Part shown: positions 52,167-61,723 of the stretch, piece after piece | Layout of the letters: every line of letters starts with the position of its first letter | How positions within the stretch are numbered: the first letter of the stretch is position 1 | Source of the DNA: Actinomyces bovis | Lineage (GTDB): Bacteria > Actinomycetota > Actinomycetes > Actinomycetales > Actinomycetaceae | Direction of reading: 5' to 3' | Assembly (NCBI RefSeq): GCF_900444995.1 | Contig: NZ_UAPQ01000001.1 | Location: forward strand, 124,001-188,000 | Length of the DNA stretch: 64,000 nucleotides | Notes under the pieces: model-generated | Told to the model about the DNA's origin: nothing | The model's input: the letters and a program-made list of their open reading frames with translations, nothing else | The model's database searches: none | Position numbers and translations under genes: made by a program

Positions 52167-53219
52167 TTACTGCCGGGGTCCGGATAGGAACCGGGATAGG
52201 TAGAGGGCGACGGCGTTGACGGCGGCAATAGTTGCCGGATAGTCCATGCGGGTGGGGCCGATAACTCCTAGGTGGGCGACGGCGTCGCCGCTGCCAGGGC
52301 CATAGGTGGTGGTGACGACACTGGCCTCTGCCAGGGCGTCTTCATGGTTTTCCTCGCCGATGGTCACGCGCGGCCCTTCGGCGGCGTCGTTATTGCCGGT
52401 GGAGGCATCCATAACTGAGAAGAGGCGCAGCAGCACCACCTGCTCTTCAACGGCGTCTAGTAAGGGTCCCAGGGTGGAAAAGTCCAGGTTGGCGCGAGCC
52501 AGATTGGCGGTGCCTGCCACCGCTAGGCGCTCCTCTGCTTCCGGGTGCAGGGCAGCCACCAGTTCTCCGGCGACGGCGGCCAGGATGACGCGCTCCTGAG
52601 GAGGGGCCTGCTCAGCCAGAACCGTGAGCGCCGGGACGACGTCTTCCGCCAGGTGACCGGCCATCAGCTGGTTGATGCGGGTGCGCAGGCGGTCCAAGAC
52701 CAGGGGATCCACGAGTTCGCCACCGGGCAGGCTCACAGTGCGCTGCTCCACGCGGCCAGTGTCGGTGATGATGACCAGCAGGAGACAGTTGGGGCCCAGG
52801 GCGACGAGTTCCAGGTGGCGCAGGGCGGTGCGGCGCAGGCTGGGGTACTCGACTATTGCGAGTTGCCCGGTCAACTGCGCTAGGACGCGCACGGTGCGCA
52901 CCACCACCTCTTCCAGGTCCAAAGCCCCTGAAAGCAGCCGGGTGATGGCGGCTCGCTCGGGGGCGGACAGGGGCTTGACGGCGGCGATGCGGTCCACGAA
53001 GAGCCGGTAGCCCTTTTGGGTGGGGACGCGCCCGGCACTGGTGTGAGGCTGGTGGATGTAGCCCTCGTCTTCCAGGGCGGCCATGTCATTGCGGATGGTG
53101 GCTGGGGATACGCCCAGGCGGTAGCGCTCCACGAGGGCACGTGAACCGACGGGCTCACGGGTGCGCACATAGTCGGTGACGATGGCGGAGAGGACCTTGA
53201 GACGACGCTCGTCGTTCAT
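52167..53219 (-). CDS. hrcA: Heat-inducible transcription repressor HrcA
   Basis: HrcA binds CIRCE elements and represses heat-shock genes. The start at 53219 (MNDERRLKVLSAIV) has AAGGAG nearby; the longer open frame upstream is not used. The N-terminal winged helix has PVGSRALVERYRLGVSPATIRNDMAALEDEGYI, and the HrcA core follows (350 residues). It is the first gene of hrcA-dnaJ. Confidence 0.94.
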   Translation of the reverse strand: MNDERRLKVLSAIVTDYVRTREPVGSRALVERYRLGVSPATIRNDMAALEDEGYIHQPHTSAGRVPTQKGYRLFVDRIAAVKPLSAPERAAITRLLSGALDLEEVVVRTVRVLAQLTGQLAIVEYPSLRRTALRHLELVALGPNCLLLVIITDTGRVEQRTVSLPGGELVDPLVLDRLRTRINQLMAGHLAEDVVPALTVLAEQAPPQERVILAAVAGELVAALHPEAEERLAVAGTANLARANLDFSTLGPLLDAVEEQVVLLRLFSVMDASTGNNDAAEGPRVTIGEENHEDALAEASVVTTTYGPGSGDAVAHLGVIGPTRMDYPATIAAVNAVALYLSRFLSGPRQ

Positions 53220-53286
53220 GGCTGCTCCTTCCTTCGTGCCGGTATTCGCGGGGCTGGGCTGGCGGCTCCTGGGGTCACCACCGGCA

Positions 53287-53313
53287 TTAGCACTCGCCAG
53301 GCTTGAGTGCCAT
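53287..53313. promoter_or_regulatory. CIRCE operator
   Basis: TTAGCACTC (53287-53295), nine bases, GAGTGCCAT (53305-53313). It matches the consensus TTAGCACTC-N9-GAGTGCTAA at 16 of 18 arm positions. It lies between hrcA and the divergent DUF3097 gene, so HrcA should control its own operon and possibly also the neighbour. Confidence 0.9.
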
Positions 53314-53367
53314 CCTACGCCGAGGCTCGGCGTGCCCAACCAGCCTGGCGCGTGACCTTCACCTAGC

Positions 53368-54438
53368 GTGCCCAAAGTGAACACGCCAGCCCCATACTCC
53401 CGCCCTGTCCCTGGCTCTACCACAGCCCGCCGTCTGGCCCTGCGAGAGCAGGCCGCAGCGCAGCAAGCCCAGAATCCGGCTGCGCCGGGGCGTGCTAGCG
53501 GTAGGCGTGGCGCCCAGCCTGCGCGCAGACCCACCCCGCCGTCGGAAAACGACCGCTATGGCGCAGATGTGCTGACCACCAACCCGCACCGCGTGGGCCC
53601 TAGCGCGATCCAACCCGAGTCAGTGCACGTGCCCTTGCAGCGCGGCATGGTGTTGGAAGACCGGGAGACGGGCTTCGTGGGTGCCGCCGTCGCCGTGGAG
53701 AAATCCGGGGGGCGGCACCTGGTGGTTTTGGAAGACCGGCGCGGGGTGCGGCGCGGTTTCCCCCTGGGGCCGGGTTTTTGGTTGGAGGGGCGGCCCGTGG
53801 TGGTAGACCCGCCGCTGCCCCAACCCAAGGCCCCCACCGGCCCGGTGAGCGCAGCCGGACGCAAACTCACGGCATCTGGTTCTTATGCGGTTGCGGGTGA
53901 GCAGGCGCGGGTGGCGCGAGCCTCACGCATCTGGGTAGAGGGCAAGCACGACGCCGAGCTGGTGGAGAAGGTCTGGGGTGATGACCTGCGCCATGAGGGC
54001 GTTGTGGTGCTGCTGCTCGACGGCGTAGACAACCTGGAGGAGGTCATGGCCGAGTTCCAGCCGGGGCCACAGCGGCGAGCGGGGGTGCTGGTGGATCATT
54101 TAGTACCGGGCTCCAAGGAATCACGGATCGCGGAGCGGGTGATGTCCATGCCGGGCGGGGAGAACGTACTGGTGTTGGGGCACCCTTACATTGACGTGTG
54201 GCAGGCGGTGCGCCCAGAGCGGATGGGTTTGCGAGCTTGGCCGGTGGTGCCGCGTGGCACAGATATCAAACACGGCACCCTGGAGGCCCTGGGCTGGCCG
54301 CACGCGGATCAGGCGGATATTGCGCAGGGCTGGCAGCGGATTTTAGCCACGGTCCGCTCTTATAAGGACCTTGAGCCGAGCCTGCTGGGACGTATGGAAG
54401 AACTCATTGACTTCGTTACGGCTCCAGGCACCTGCTAA
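53368..54438 (+). CDS. DUF3097 family protein
   Basis: This is a conserved actinobacterial protein of unknown function (356 residues). An N-terminal low-complexity part of 60 residues is followed by DVLTTNPHRVGPSAIQPESV, then a TOPRIM-like ASRIWVEGKHDAELVEKVWGDDLR and VLVLGHPYIDVWQAVRP. The GTG start lacks a Shine-Dalgarno; a second GTG lies nine bases later. It is divergent from hrcA, and its upstream region contains the CIRCE site. Confidence 0.88.
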   Translation: MPKVNTPAPYSRPVPGSTTARRLALREQAAAQQAQNPAAPGRASGRRGAQPARRPTPPSENDRYGADVLTTNPHRVGPSAIQPESVHVPLQRGMVLEDRETGFVGAAVAVEKSGGRHLVVLEDRRGVRRGFPLGPGFWLEGRPVVVDPPLPQPKAPTGPVSAAGRKLTASGSYAVAGEQARVARASRIWVEGKHDAELVEKVWGDDLRHEGVVVLLLDGVDNLEEVMAEFQPGPQRRAGVLVDHLVPGSKESRIAERVMSMPGGENVLVLGHPYIDVWQAVRPERMGLRAWPVVPRGTDIKHGTLEALGWPHADQADIAQGWQRILATVRSYKDLEPSLLGRMEELIDFVTAPGTC

Positions 54439-54491
54439 GGCACTTACCCGCTGAGTTATCTAGGGACGGCGCCGCCATCGCGAAGGCAGGC

Positions 54492-54508
54492 ACCCACTCT
54501 CGGTGGGT
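54492..54508. terminator. Short hairpin between DUF3097 and the antiporter gene
   Basis: ACCCAC (54492-54497) pairs with GTGGGT (54503-54508) around a 5-nt loop and is followed by TT on the plus strand. It sits between two convergent genes. Confidence 0.5.
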
Positions 54509-55912
54509 TTAAGCGTCCACGATGGCGAGGCGGCGGCCCTTAATCATCAGCCGCACACTATTGGCCAGCACTACCCCGGCAAGTGCGAGGCCCACCAACA
54601 AGGCCCACCAGCTCTCGGCAATGAAAATGCAGACCATGGCAGCCAGGATGGGCACCAGGTGGGTGACGGTCTGACCGACGTAGCCACCAAATGAGGGCAT
54701 CTCCACGCCACCAGCCTCAGCCACGGATTTCACCATGAAGTTCGGGCCGTTGCCGATGTAGGTGATGGCGCCACAGAACACGGCTCCCAGGGAGATCGGG
54801 ACCAGGTAGTACTCGGGCACTCCAGCCACCATGGCACCACCGGGGTGCGCCACCTGTCCGGCCAGTTCAAAGAAGCTGGCGTAGGTTGGAGCGTTGTCTA
54901 GCACTGAGGACAGTCCTCCGGTGAACACGAAGAAGGTGATGCGGTTCAGCGGCAGAGAGCCCGCCACCTCGTCGAGGAAGTGCAGGGCGGGGATCATGGT
55001 CAGGAAGATGCCGATGAACAGTGTTGCCACCTCGGCGATCGGCCCCCACTCGAACTGGTTGTCTTCGAATCGCGCCCGCTTGTCTCCCAGGAAGTAGGAG
55101 CAGGCGGCAGCAGTCAGCATGATCATTTCGCGCAGCGGCACCCAGTCCAGTCCTCCAGCGGTGCCGTGCTCAATGGCTTCGACGTCGATGGAGGGGGCGA
55201 AGGCTACGGCGGCGATAATCACGGCAAACCAGATCAAGTTGCTGGCCCCGCGCAGCCCCAAAGGCTCGATGTCGGCGCGGTCTTTGCGCACCGCCGCGGA
55301 AGGCTCGCGCCCGTGGTACCAGGTGTCCAGGCCGTAGTAGCTGATAAGCAGCATGGCGTTGACAAATAGCCACTCGGGGGCCAGGTGGAAGGTCCAGGTG
55401 AAGGGCACGCCCCGCAGGAAACCTAGGAAGAGGGGCGGGTCACCTAGGGGGGTAAGGAGGCCACCGCAGTTGGCGACTATGAAGATGGTGTAGAGCACGG
55501 TGTGCACCCGGTAGCGCCGCTCCTGGTTGGTGTTGAGCAGCGGCCGGATCAGCAGCATGGCGGCACCGGTGGTGCCCACGAAGCTGGCCAGCAGCCCACC
55601 TACGGCCAGGAAGATGGTGTTGTTGCGCGGGGTCGCTTCAATATCGCCTTTGAGGAAGATTCCCCCGGAGACCACGAACAGCGCTAGCAGCAGGGAGATG
55701 AACTGGCCGTACTCGACCACGGCAGCGAAAACCGCTTCCCAGCCCAAAGCAAAGTTCATCCACACGGCCACCGGCAGGCCCAGCACCAGGGCAATGGCAA
55801 GCTGGCTGGAGCGCCGCTCCCACCAGTGGGAGGTGGCTGGCACCAGTGGCAGGACAGCGATAGAGGCGAGCATCGCGACGAAGGGCAGAGTGGACCACCA
55901 GTGCAGGTGCAT
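54509..55912 (-). CDS. Sodium:proton antiporter (ion-transporter superfamily)
   Basis: This is a cation/proton antiporter of the NhaD/ArsB-like ion transporter superfamily, with about 11 to 12 helices (467 residues). Motifs include NCGGLLTPLGDPPLFLGFLRG, GLSSVLDNAPTYASFFELAG and GAITYIGNGPNFMVKSVAE. I set the start at 55912 (MHLHWWSTLPFV), because AGGAG lies eight bases before; longer open frames upstream are leader. The 5' leader is long and has potential for structure, so ion-dependent control is possible. Confidence 0.9.
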   Translation of the reverse strand: MHLHWWSTLPFVAMLASIAVLPLVPATSHWWERRSSQLAIALVLGLPVAVWMNFALGWEAVFAAVVEYGQFISLLLALFVVSGGIFLKGDIEATPRNNTIFLAVGGLLASFVGTTGAAMLLIRPLLNTNQERRYRVHTVLYTIFIVANCGGLLTPLGDPPLFLGFLRGVPFTWTFHLAPEWLFVNAMLLISYYGLDTWYHGREPSAAVRKDRADIEPLGLRGASNLIWFAVIIAAVAFAPSIDVEAIEHGTAGGLDWVPLREMIMLTAAACSYFLGDKRARFEDNQFEWGPIAEVATLFIGIFLTMIPALHFLDEVAGSLPLNRITFFVFTGGLSSVLDNAPTYASFFELAGQVAHPGGAMVAGVPEYYLVPISLGAVFCGAITYIGNGPNFMVKSVAEAGGVEMPSFGGYVGQTVTHLVPILAAMVCIFIAESWWALLVGLALAGVVLANSVRLMIKGRRLAIVDA

Positions 55913-56085
55913 GCGCAAGTCTCCTAGGTTTAAACAAATCAGGTCCACCATACGGCAAAGCCCCTCAGGCGCCTGTCCTCTGCCCGGCATACGACCCAGC
56001 TCGGGCTGAGCCCACACCGTTTCGCAGTCCTCGGCCCGCGCAGCCTCACCTACCAGCCTCAAACATAGCTGCCCACAAAAAGACA
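55913..56085 (-). other. Structured 5' leader of the antiporter gene, candidate
   Basis: The transcript upstream of the antiporter has several stems, for example GGCAGAG at 55993-55987 pairing with CUUUGCC near 55968-55962 around AGGCGCCU, and GGGCUCAGCCC near 56020. No ORF of note is present. Na+ and Li+ riboswitches precede related antiporter genes in other bacteria, but I could not match their consensus. Confidence 0.35.
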
Positions 56086-56089
56086 AAAA

Positions 56090-56117
56090 CGCTCAAGAAA
56101 ATGCATCAAAATGAGCG
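56090..56117. promoter_or_regulatory. Nested dyad operator candidate upstream of the GH95 gene
   Basis: CGCTCA (56090-56095) and TGAGCG (56112-56117) are perfect inverted arms, with ATGCAT (56101-56106) at the exact centre. It lies just upstream of a possible -10 box (TATCTA near 56122) of the GH95 gene. Confidence 0.4.
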
Positions 56118-56199
56118 CATGATATCTATTGGCAGCATAACCACTCATCGTTAAGGTGGAAGCAAGCCGCATGCGAAGCCCGTTCCGGAGGACTCAACG

Positions 56200-59100
56200 A
56201 TGAGCAAATCCACGCTAAACCTGGCTGCGCGCCCCCAGCGCCGTCGCCGTCGCCCACTCCTAGCCCTTCTGGCTGCCGCCAGCCTGGCGCTGCCGGCCAT
56301 CCTGGTCCCAGGCCCAGCGCCCGCAGCCGCTGCCCCAGCCTTGGACCCAGCCGCGATTGAAGCCGATACCACCGCGCAGGACCAGATGGTGCTGCGCTAC
56401 AGCACACCTGCCAACGACTGGCAGTCCCGCTCCCTGCCGATCGGCAACGGTGCCATGGGCGCTTCGATCTTTGGGGGCGTAGGGCAAGACTCCATCCAGA
56501 TGAACGAGAAGTAGCTGTGGTCAGGTGGGCCCGGCAGCCCGGGTGGCTATGACTACGGCAACCACGATGCCCGGGCTGGTCTCAAGGCCGTTCAGGACAG
56601 AATCGCAGCTACTGACTCAGCTGAGAATGACTGGTCTATCAAACAGTTGGGCAGGCCCAAGCAGGGCTACGGCTCCTATCTGGCCTTCGGGCGGTTAGAG
56701 CTAACCATGGCTGGCACAGAGGGCTACACCGGCTACGAGCGCACCCTGGATCTAGACCACGCCATGGCCACCACCACTTACACCGTGGGCGGGGTGACCT
56801 ACAAGCGTGAATACCTGGCCTCCTACCCCGGCAATGTGATCGCTGTCCGGATCACGGCCACCAACCAAGACGGTTCCCCCGCCACCGGCGCGGTAAACCT
56901 GACGGTGGGCTACACCGACCAGCTCGGTTCCGAGGCCGCCCAGGTGTCCACCATCGCCACAGATCACACCCTGGCCTACACCGGTTCCTTGACCAACGGC
57001 CTGAGCTTTGACGCCCGCACCCAAGTAACAGCAGACGGCGGCCAGGTATCAGCCAAGGGCGCCACCATCAGTGTTCAGGACGCCACCTCCGTGACGCTCT
57101 ACTGGTCCGGCGCCACTGACTACTCCGATTCCTACAGCCAGAACTACCGCAGTGGGGTAGATCCGGCAAGCATCACCATCCCCCGGGTGACGGCTGCCGC
57201 TGCCGCAGGCTGGGAGGCGGTCCGCACCGCCCACGAGGCTGACTACTCAGCGCTGTTCTCCCGCATGAAGCTGGATCTGGACGCGGGCGCCGTCGCTGGC
57301 CACACTGACCAGGCATTGGCCTCCTATCAGGGCCGCACGGAGGCTGGCCGCGCCCTGGAGACCCTCTACACGCAGTTTGGCCGCTACTTGCTGATCGCCT
57401 CCAGCCGCGATAACTCGCCCCTACCTGCCAACTTGCAGGGAGTCTGGGCCCAGCCCAACCCACCGTGGAGCGCCGACTACCACGTCAATATCAACCTGCA
57501 GATGAACTACTGGCCTGCCTACGCCACCGGCCTGGGCGAACTCGCACAGCCCTACGAGCGCTATGTGAGCAGCCTGGTGGCTCCCGGTGAGGTCAGCGCC
57601 CAAAAGCTCTTTGGCTATGACCCCGCCACCTCCGGCTGGGTGGTATTTAACGAGACCACCCCTTATGGCTACACCGGCGTCTATGACTGGCCCACAGCCT
57701 CCTGGTTCCCTGAGGCTGCCGCCTGGGTGGCCAACACCTACTGGCAGAACTACCAGTACACCGGCGACCTCTCTCATCTGTGTGAACACGGCTATCCATT
57801 GCTCAAGGGCGCCAGTCGCTTCTGGCTAAATATGCTGGTCGACGCCGGTGACGGCACCCTGGTGGTCTCTCCTTCCTACTCCCCTGAGCACGGCAAGTAC
57901 TCCGCCGGCGCAGCCATGAGCCAGCAGATCGTCACCGAACTGTTCACCACCACCCTTGCGGCCGCCAAGGCCACTGGTGAGGCTGACGCCGCCTTCATCC
58001 AACAGGTCACTGACACGCTGGCCAAACTGCAGCCGGGCCTGCGGGTGGGCTCACGCGGTCAGCTCCAGGAGTGGATCCAGGACTGGGACTACACACCTGG
58101 ATGGGGCGGAGATGAGCCTACGCACCGCCACGTCTCTCAGCTCTACGCCCTTTACCCGGGCACGGCGATCGACCCCCTAACCAAGCCGAGCACTAAGGCT
58201 TTCGCTGACGCCGCCCGCCAGAGTCTGAAGGACCGCGGCGACGGCGGCACCGGCTGGTCTAAGGCCTGGAAGATCAACTTCTGGGCCAACCTGGCCGACG
58301 GCGACCACTCGCATCTGATGCTGGAACAGCTCCTCAAACAGTCCACCTATGCGAACCTCTGGGACGCCCACCCACCCTTCCAGATTGACGGTAACTTCGG
58401 TGCCACCGCTGGTGTAGCCCAAATGCTGCTGCAGTCAAAGAATGGCGTGACCCGGCTGTTGCCTGCCCTGCCCTCAGCCTGGGCCAAAGGCTCAGTGGAC
58501 GGCTTGCGTGGACACCATGGCCTTACCGTAGGTGCCACCTGGCAAGACGGCGTAGCCACCCAACTTCGCCTCCAGGCCGCCACCGATGGCGCGCGCCTAT
58601 TGCAGGCCGACCTGCTGGACGGCTTGAGCGCTGTGGTAGACACCACCGCCGACGCCGTCGTCACCCCCACTAAGGACGCCGCCACCGGCGCCTGGAGCCT
58701 GAATATGACTGCCGGGCACGTCTATGTGGTCGTGCCGACTGCCTCGGTAAAGGCCAAGGCTGCCCAATCTGTCCTGGAGTGGGGCAGCTCCACCACCGTC
58801 AACGTGACGGTAGCGGGCACAATCCCGGCAGACTCAACCTTGGAACTGCGCGCCCCGGAGGGCTGGAGCGTAGCGGAAGGCGCCCAAAGCATCAGCGCTG
58901 CGGGCACCTACACCTTCACGGTAACTGCCCCCAAATGCACAGCAGGCCCTGCCTCCCTGGAGGCTGTGTTGAGTTCCGGCAGTGCCCGCACCAGCGCCCG
59001 CGTGGCGCTGGAGGTTACTGACCCAGCCGTGATCGCCCAATCCCAGATGAAAATCAAGGAGGTTTCCTCCCAAGAGACAGGCTCTGAGAACGGTGCTGCG

Positions 59101-60045
59101 GCCAATCTCCTGGACGGCGACCCCAGCACTTACTGGCACTCGGACTGGTCCAGCTCCAACCCGCAGCCGCCGCACCAGGTGACGGTTGACCTGGGCAAGG
59201 TGGAAAAGGTCGAATCGCTGACCTGGACCCCGCGTCAAAACACGGACAACGGCTTGATCAAGGAATATGAAATCTGGGCAGCCGCAGATGAAGCCTGCAC
59301 CCCGTTCACCAAGGTGACTTCCGGATCTTGGCCCAAGTCCCGCAGCGCCAAGACCGTAGCCCTGGGCGGAGCCTCGGCCCGCTGCGTCAAACTGGTCTCC
59401 ACTGCCCAGGCCTGGACCGGCAACTGGGCCACTGGCGCCGAGCTGACTATGAAGCGAGTGGTGGATGCCGCCCCCGCACCAGGAACGCCTACTGCATCCC
59501 CTTCGGCTGTACCTTCCACGCCGCCTTCCTCAGAGCCGACGGCGCAGCCATCGCCTTCTGAGACACCGCTGGGTCCTTCACCGCTCCCTTCTGCCTCAAG
59601 CACGGCCGCACCCACCACCTTGGCACCCAGCCCAGGACCGCAGACCCCTGCCCCCTCCGGGGTGAAGCCTGCCTATGTGGCCTCTGCAGAAGCAGCTGGC
59701 ACAGGCTTCAGTCTCTACGGTGACTGGGATGGGGACGGCACAGTCACCTGGGCCGTGCGCGTGGGGACCCGCGTGGTCTTCTACAACGAGAACCGCAGCG
59801 AGGCCCCGGTGTATGCCTCTATCTCTATCGGCCGCGCCAACGACAAGCTGCTAGTGGGTGACTGGGATGGGGATGGCAAAGATACTCTAGCGCTCTGGCG
59901 TGGCACCACCGTGCTAACCCAGGACCGCCTGACCAGCACTGCCACCACCAAAGTCGAGGTTCCGGGCCTGACCAGTTCCACCAAGTCCCTGGTGGTACGC
60001 CCTGGCGTCGGCCCTAAAGACCCGGACACCATCGGGCTTGGCTGA
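56200..60045 (+). pseudogene. GH95 alpha-L-fucosidase, secreted multidomain protein, broken by one amber codon
   Basis: This is a secreted glycosidase that removes alpha-1,2-fucose from host glycans. The frame runs for 1282 codons but has TAG at 56512-56514 (codon 105), replacing the Thr or similar of the family motif NEKxLWSGGPG. Before it come a signal peptide and the GH95 N-terminal domain (SLPIGNGAMGASIFGG). After it follow the catalytic (alpha/alpha)6 barrel with VNINLQMNYWPAYATGL, the SPEHG acid region and FQIDGNFGATAG, then a CBM32-like domain (NLLDGDPSTYWHSDWSSSNP), a Ser/Thr/Pro linker and a C-terminal GDWDGDG repeat domain. No LPXTG was seen. GGAGG precedes the ATG. All catalytic blocks are intact. 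Confidence 0.85.
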
Positions 60046-60142
60046 CCACGGGATACCTATCCCCACCTCCATGCGGGCCTCAAGCCCGGTGCACCCGCAG
60101 TATCGCCTGACAGCCCACCTCCAGCGCGGCTAAAGTCATTGC

Positions 60143-60451
60143 ATGAGCAATGAAGCAGACGCCGCGCTGGAGCGGCTGAAGGTGTTGGAATCCCTGTACG
60201 AGGTAGCGGCAGCGCATGTCGATGCAGCAGAGACTGCAGCGGCAGACCTGGAGTCCATGGCTGCGTCACTGGAACCGCTTATGGAGGGCTACCACCACAC
60301 CTGGGCTGAGGACCGTGAAGCTGTGGAAGGACTTGACCCGCAGCTTGCGGTGCTGGGTGAGGACACCATCTGGAACCTGCATTCGCGTCGGCACGAGGTC
60401 ATGGTGCGGATGATGCGCCTGTGTGCGGACTACTTCGCAGGGGATAAGTAA
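60143..60451 (+). CDS. DUF4298-like small protein
   Basis: This is a 102-residue, probably helical cytoplasmic protein. It has a coiled-coil-like N-terminus (ALERLKVLESLYEVAAAHVD) and WAEDREAVEG with VLGEDTIWNLHSRRHEV in the second half. The pattern resembles DUF4298; its role is unknown. It starts at ATG 60143 and ends nine bases before the hemW stop on the other strand. Confidence 0.75.
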   Translation: MSNEADAALERLKVLESLYEVAAAHVDAAETAAADLESMAASLEPLMEGYHHTWAEDREAVEGLDPQLAVLGEDTIWNLHSRRHEVMVRMMRLCADYFAGDK

Positions 60452-60460
60452 AGGCTGCGC

Positions 60461-61723
60461 TTAGCCGACCAAGCTGCGCGTGACTGCATCTGCCAGGAGT
60501 CGACCGTGCAGGGTGAGCACAATCCGCCCGGCCAGCGCAGCCTTGGCCTCCACCAGGCCTTCGGAGACGAGTTGAGCCACCGTGGGCACCAATCGCTTTG
60601 GTGCCCCGGTGGCCGTCGTCGGCTCTGCGCCACGCACCAGGTCAGCAAGTGCCAAGCCTTCACGCAGCCGGATCCCCAGCATCACCTGTTCCAGACGACG
60701 GCTCTCCGGCTCCACCACCTCATGCCCGGCCACTGGCAGCCTGTCAGCCACCACTTGCCCGGCCCACGCGACCGGGTGTTTCACATTCCAAAACCGCACC
60801 TCCCCTAGATGGGAATGTGCTCCCGGACCAGCCCCCCACCAATCCCAGTCGCGCCAATAGGCCTCATTGTGCCGGCACTCCTGGCCTGGCCGCGCCCAGT
60901 TGGAAATCTCGTACCACTCGTAGCCGGCCTCAGCCAGCATCTGATCAGCCAGCTCGTATTTGGCAGCTTCGTCGTCGTCAGCTGGCAACTGCAGCTCACC
61001 GCGTAGCACCTGCGCCCGCATCTTGGTGCCTTCCTCAATCACCAGGCCGTAGGCGCTGATATGTTCCGGTTCCATCTCCACAGCTACCTCCAGGGAACGC
61101 CGCCAATCCGCCATAGACTCCCCCGGCGCCCCATAGATCAGGTCCACGCTGGTAGACAGTCCCGCTCGGCGCGCCCACTGGATCACCTGCGGCACCCGCT
61201 CGGGCCGGTGCGTACGGTCCAGCACCGCCAGCACCTCCGGCACCGCCGACTGCATCCCAAAGGAAACCCGGGTGAAACCAGCTGCCGCCAGCGTCGCCAG
61301 ATAGCGCTCATCCACCGTCTCCGGATTAGCTTCTGTCGTCACCTCCACGTCCTTGGCCAAGCCCCAGGTCTGGCGCACCAGTTCCAGCATCCGCGCCAGA
61401 TCAGCTGCAGGCAGCATCGTGGGAGTGCCTCCGCCTAGGAACACCGTCTGCGCAATCCGCTGCGGCAGCCCCGCCGTATCCATAGCTAAGCGGGCTAGAC
61501 GCAACTCGCCAGCCAAGGTGTCCACATAGTCCCCCAGGGAAGCCCCAGCCCCCATGGACAAGTTCGTGTAGGTGTTGAAGTCGCAGTAGCCGCAGCGCAC
61601 CCGGCAGTAAGGCACGTGCAAGTACACGCTAAAGGGCCGTGCTTGGCCGTCAGCGGCTACCACCTGCTCGGGTAGCGCCCCCGAGCCCCCCAGGGGCTCA
61701 CCCTCCGGCTGAGCCGGGCTCAT
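60461..61723 (-). CDS. hemW: Radical SAM heme chaperone HemW
   Basis: This is a radical-SAM protein that carries heme to target enzymes, formerly annotated as HemN. The [4Fe-4S] site is VPYCRVRCGYCDFNTYT with C-x3-C-x2-C followed by Phe, as in HemW and unlike HemN. Also seen are FLGGGTPTMLP and the C-terminal winged-helix part. The start is ATG 61723 (MSPAQPEG), overlapping the trmB stop by four bases; the 13 codons upstream are not needed. Length is 420 residues. Confidence 0.92.
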   Translation of the reverse strand: MSPAQPEGEPLGGSGALPEQVVAADGQARPFSVYLHVPYCRVRCGYCDFNTYTNLSMGAGASLGDYVDTLAGELRLARLAMDTAGLPQRIAQTVFLGGGTPTMLPAADLARMLELVRQTWGLAKDVEVTTEANPETVDERYLATLAAAGFTRVSFGMQSAVPEVLAVLDRTHRPERVPQVIQWARRAGLSTSVDLIYGAPGESMADWRRSLEVAVEMEPEHISAYGLVIEEGTKMRAQVLRGELQLPADDDEAAKYELADQMLAEAGYEWYEISNWARPGQECRHNEAYWRDWDWWGAGPGAHSHLGEVRFWNVKHPVAWAGQVVADRLPVAGHEVVEPESRRLEQVMLGIRLREGLALADLVRGAEPTTATGAPKRLVPTVAQLVSEGLVEAKAALAGRIVLTLHGRLLADAVTRSLVG

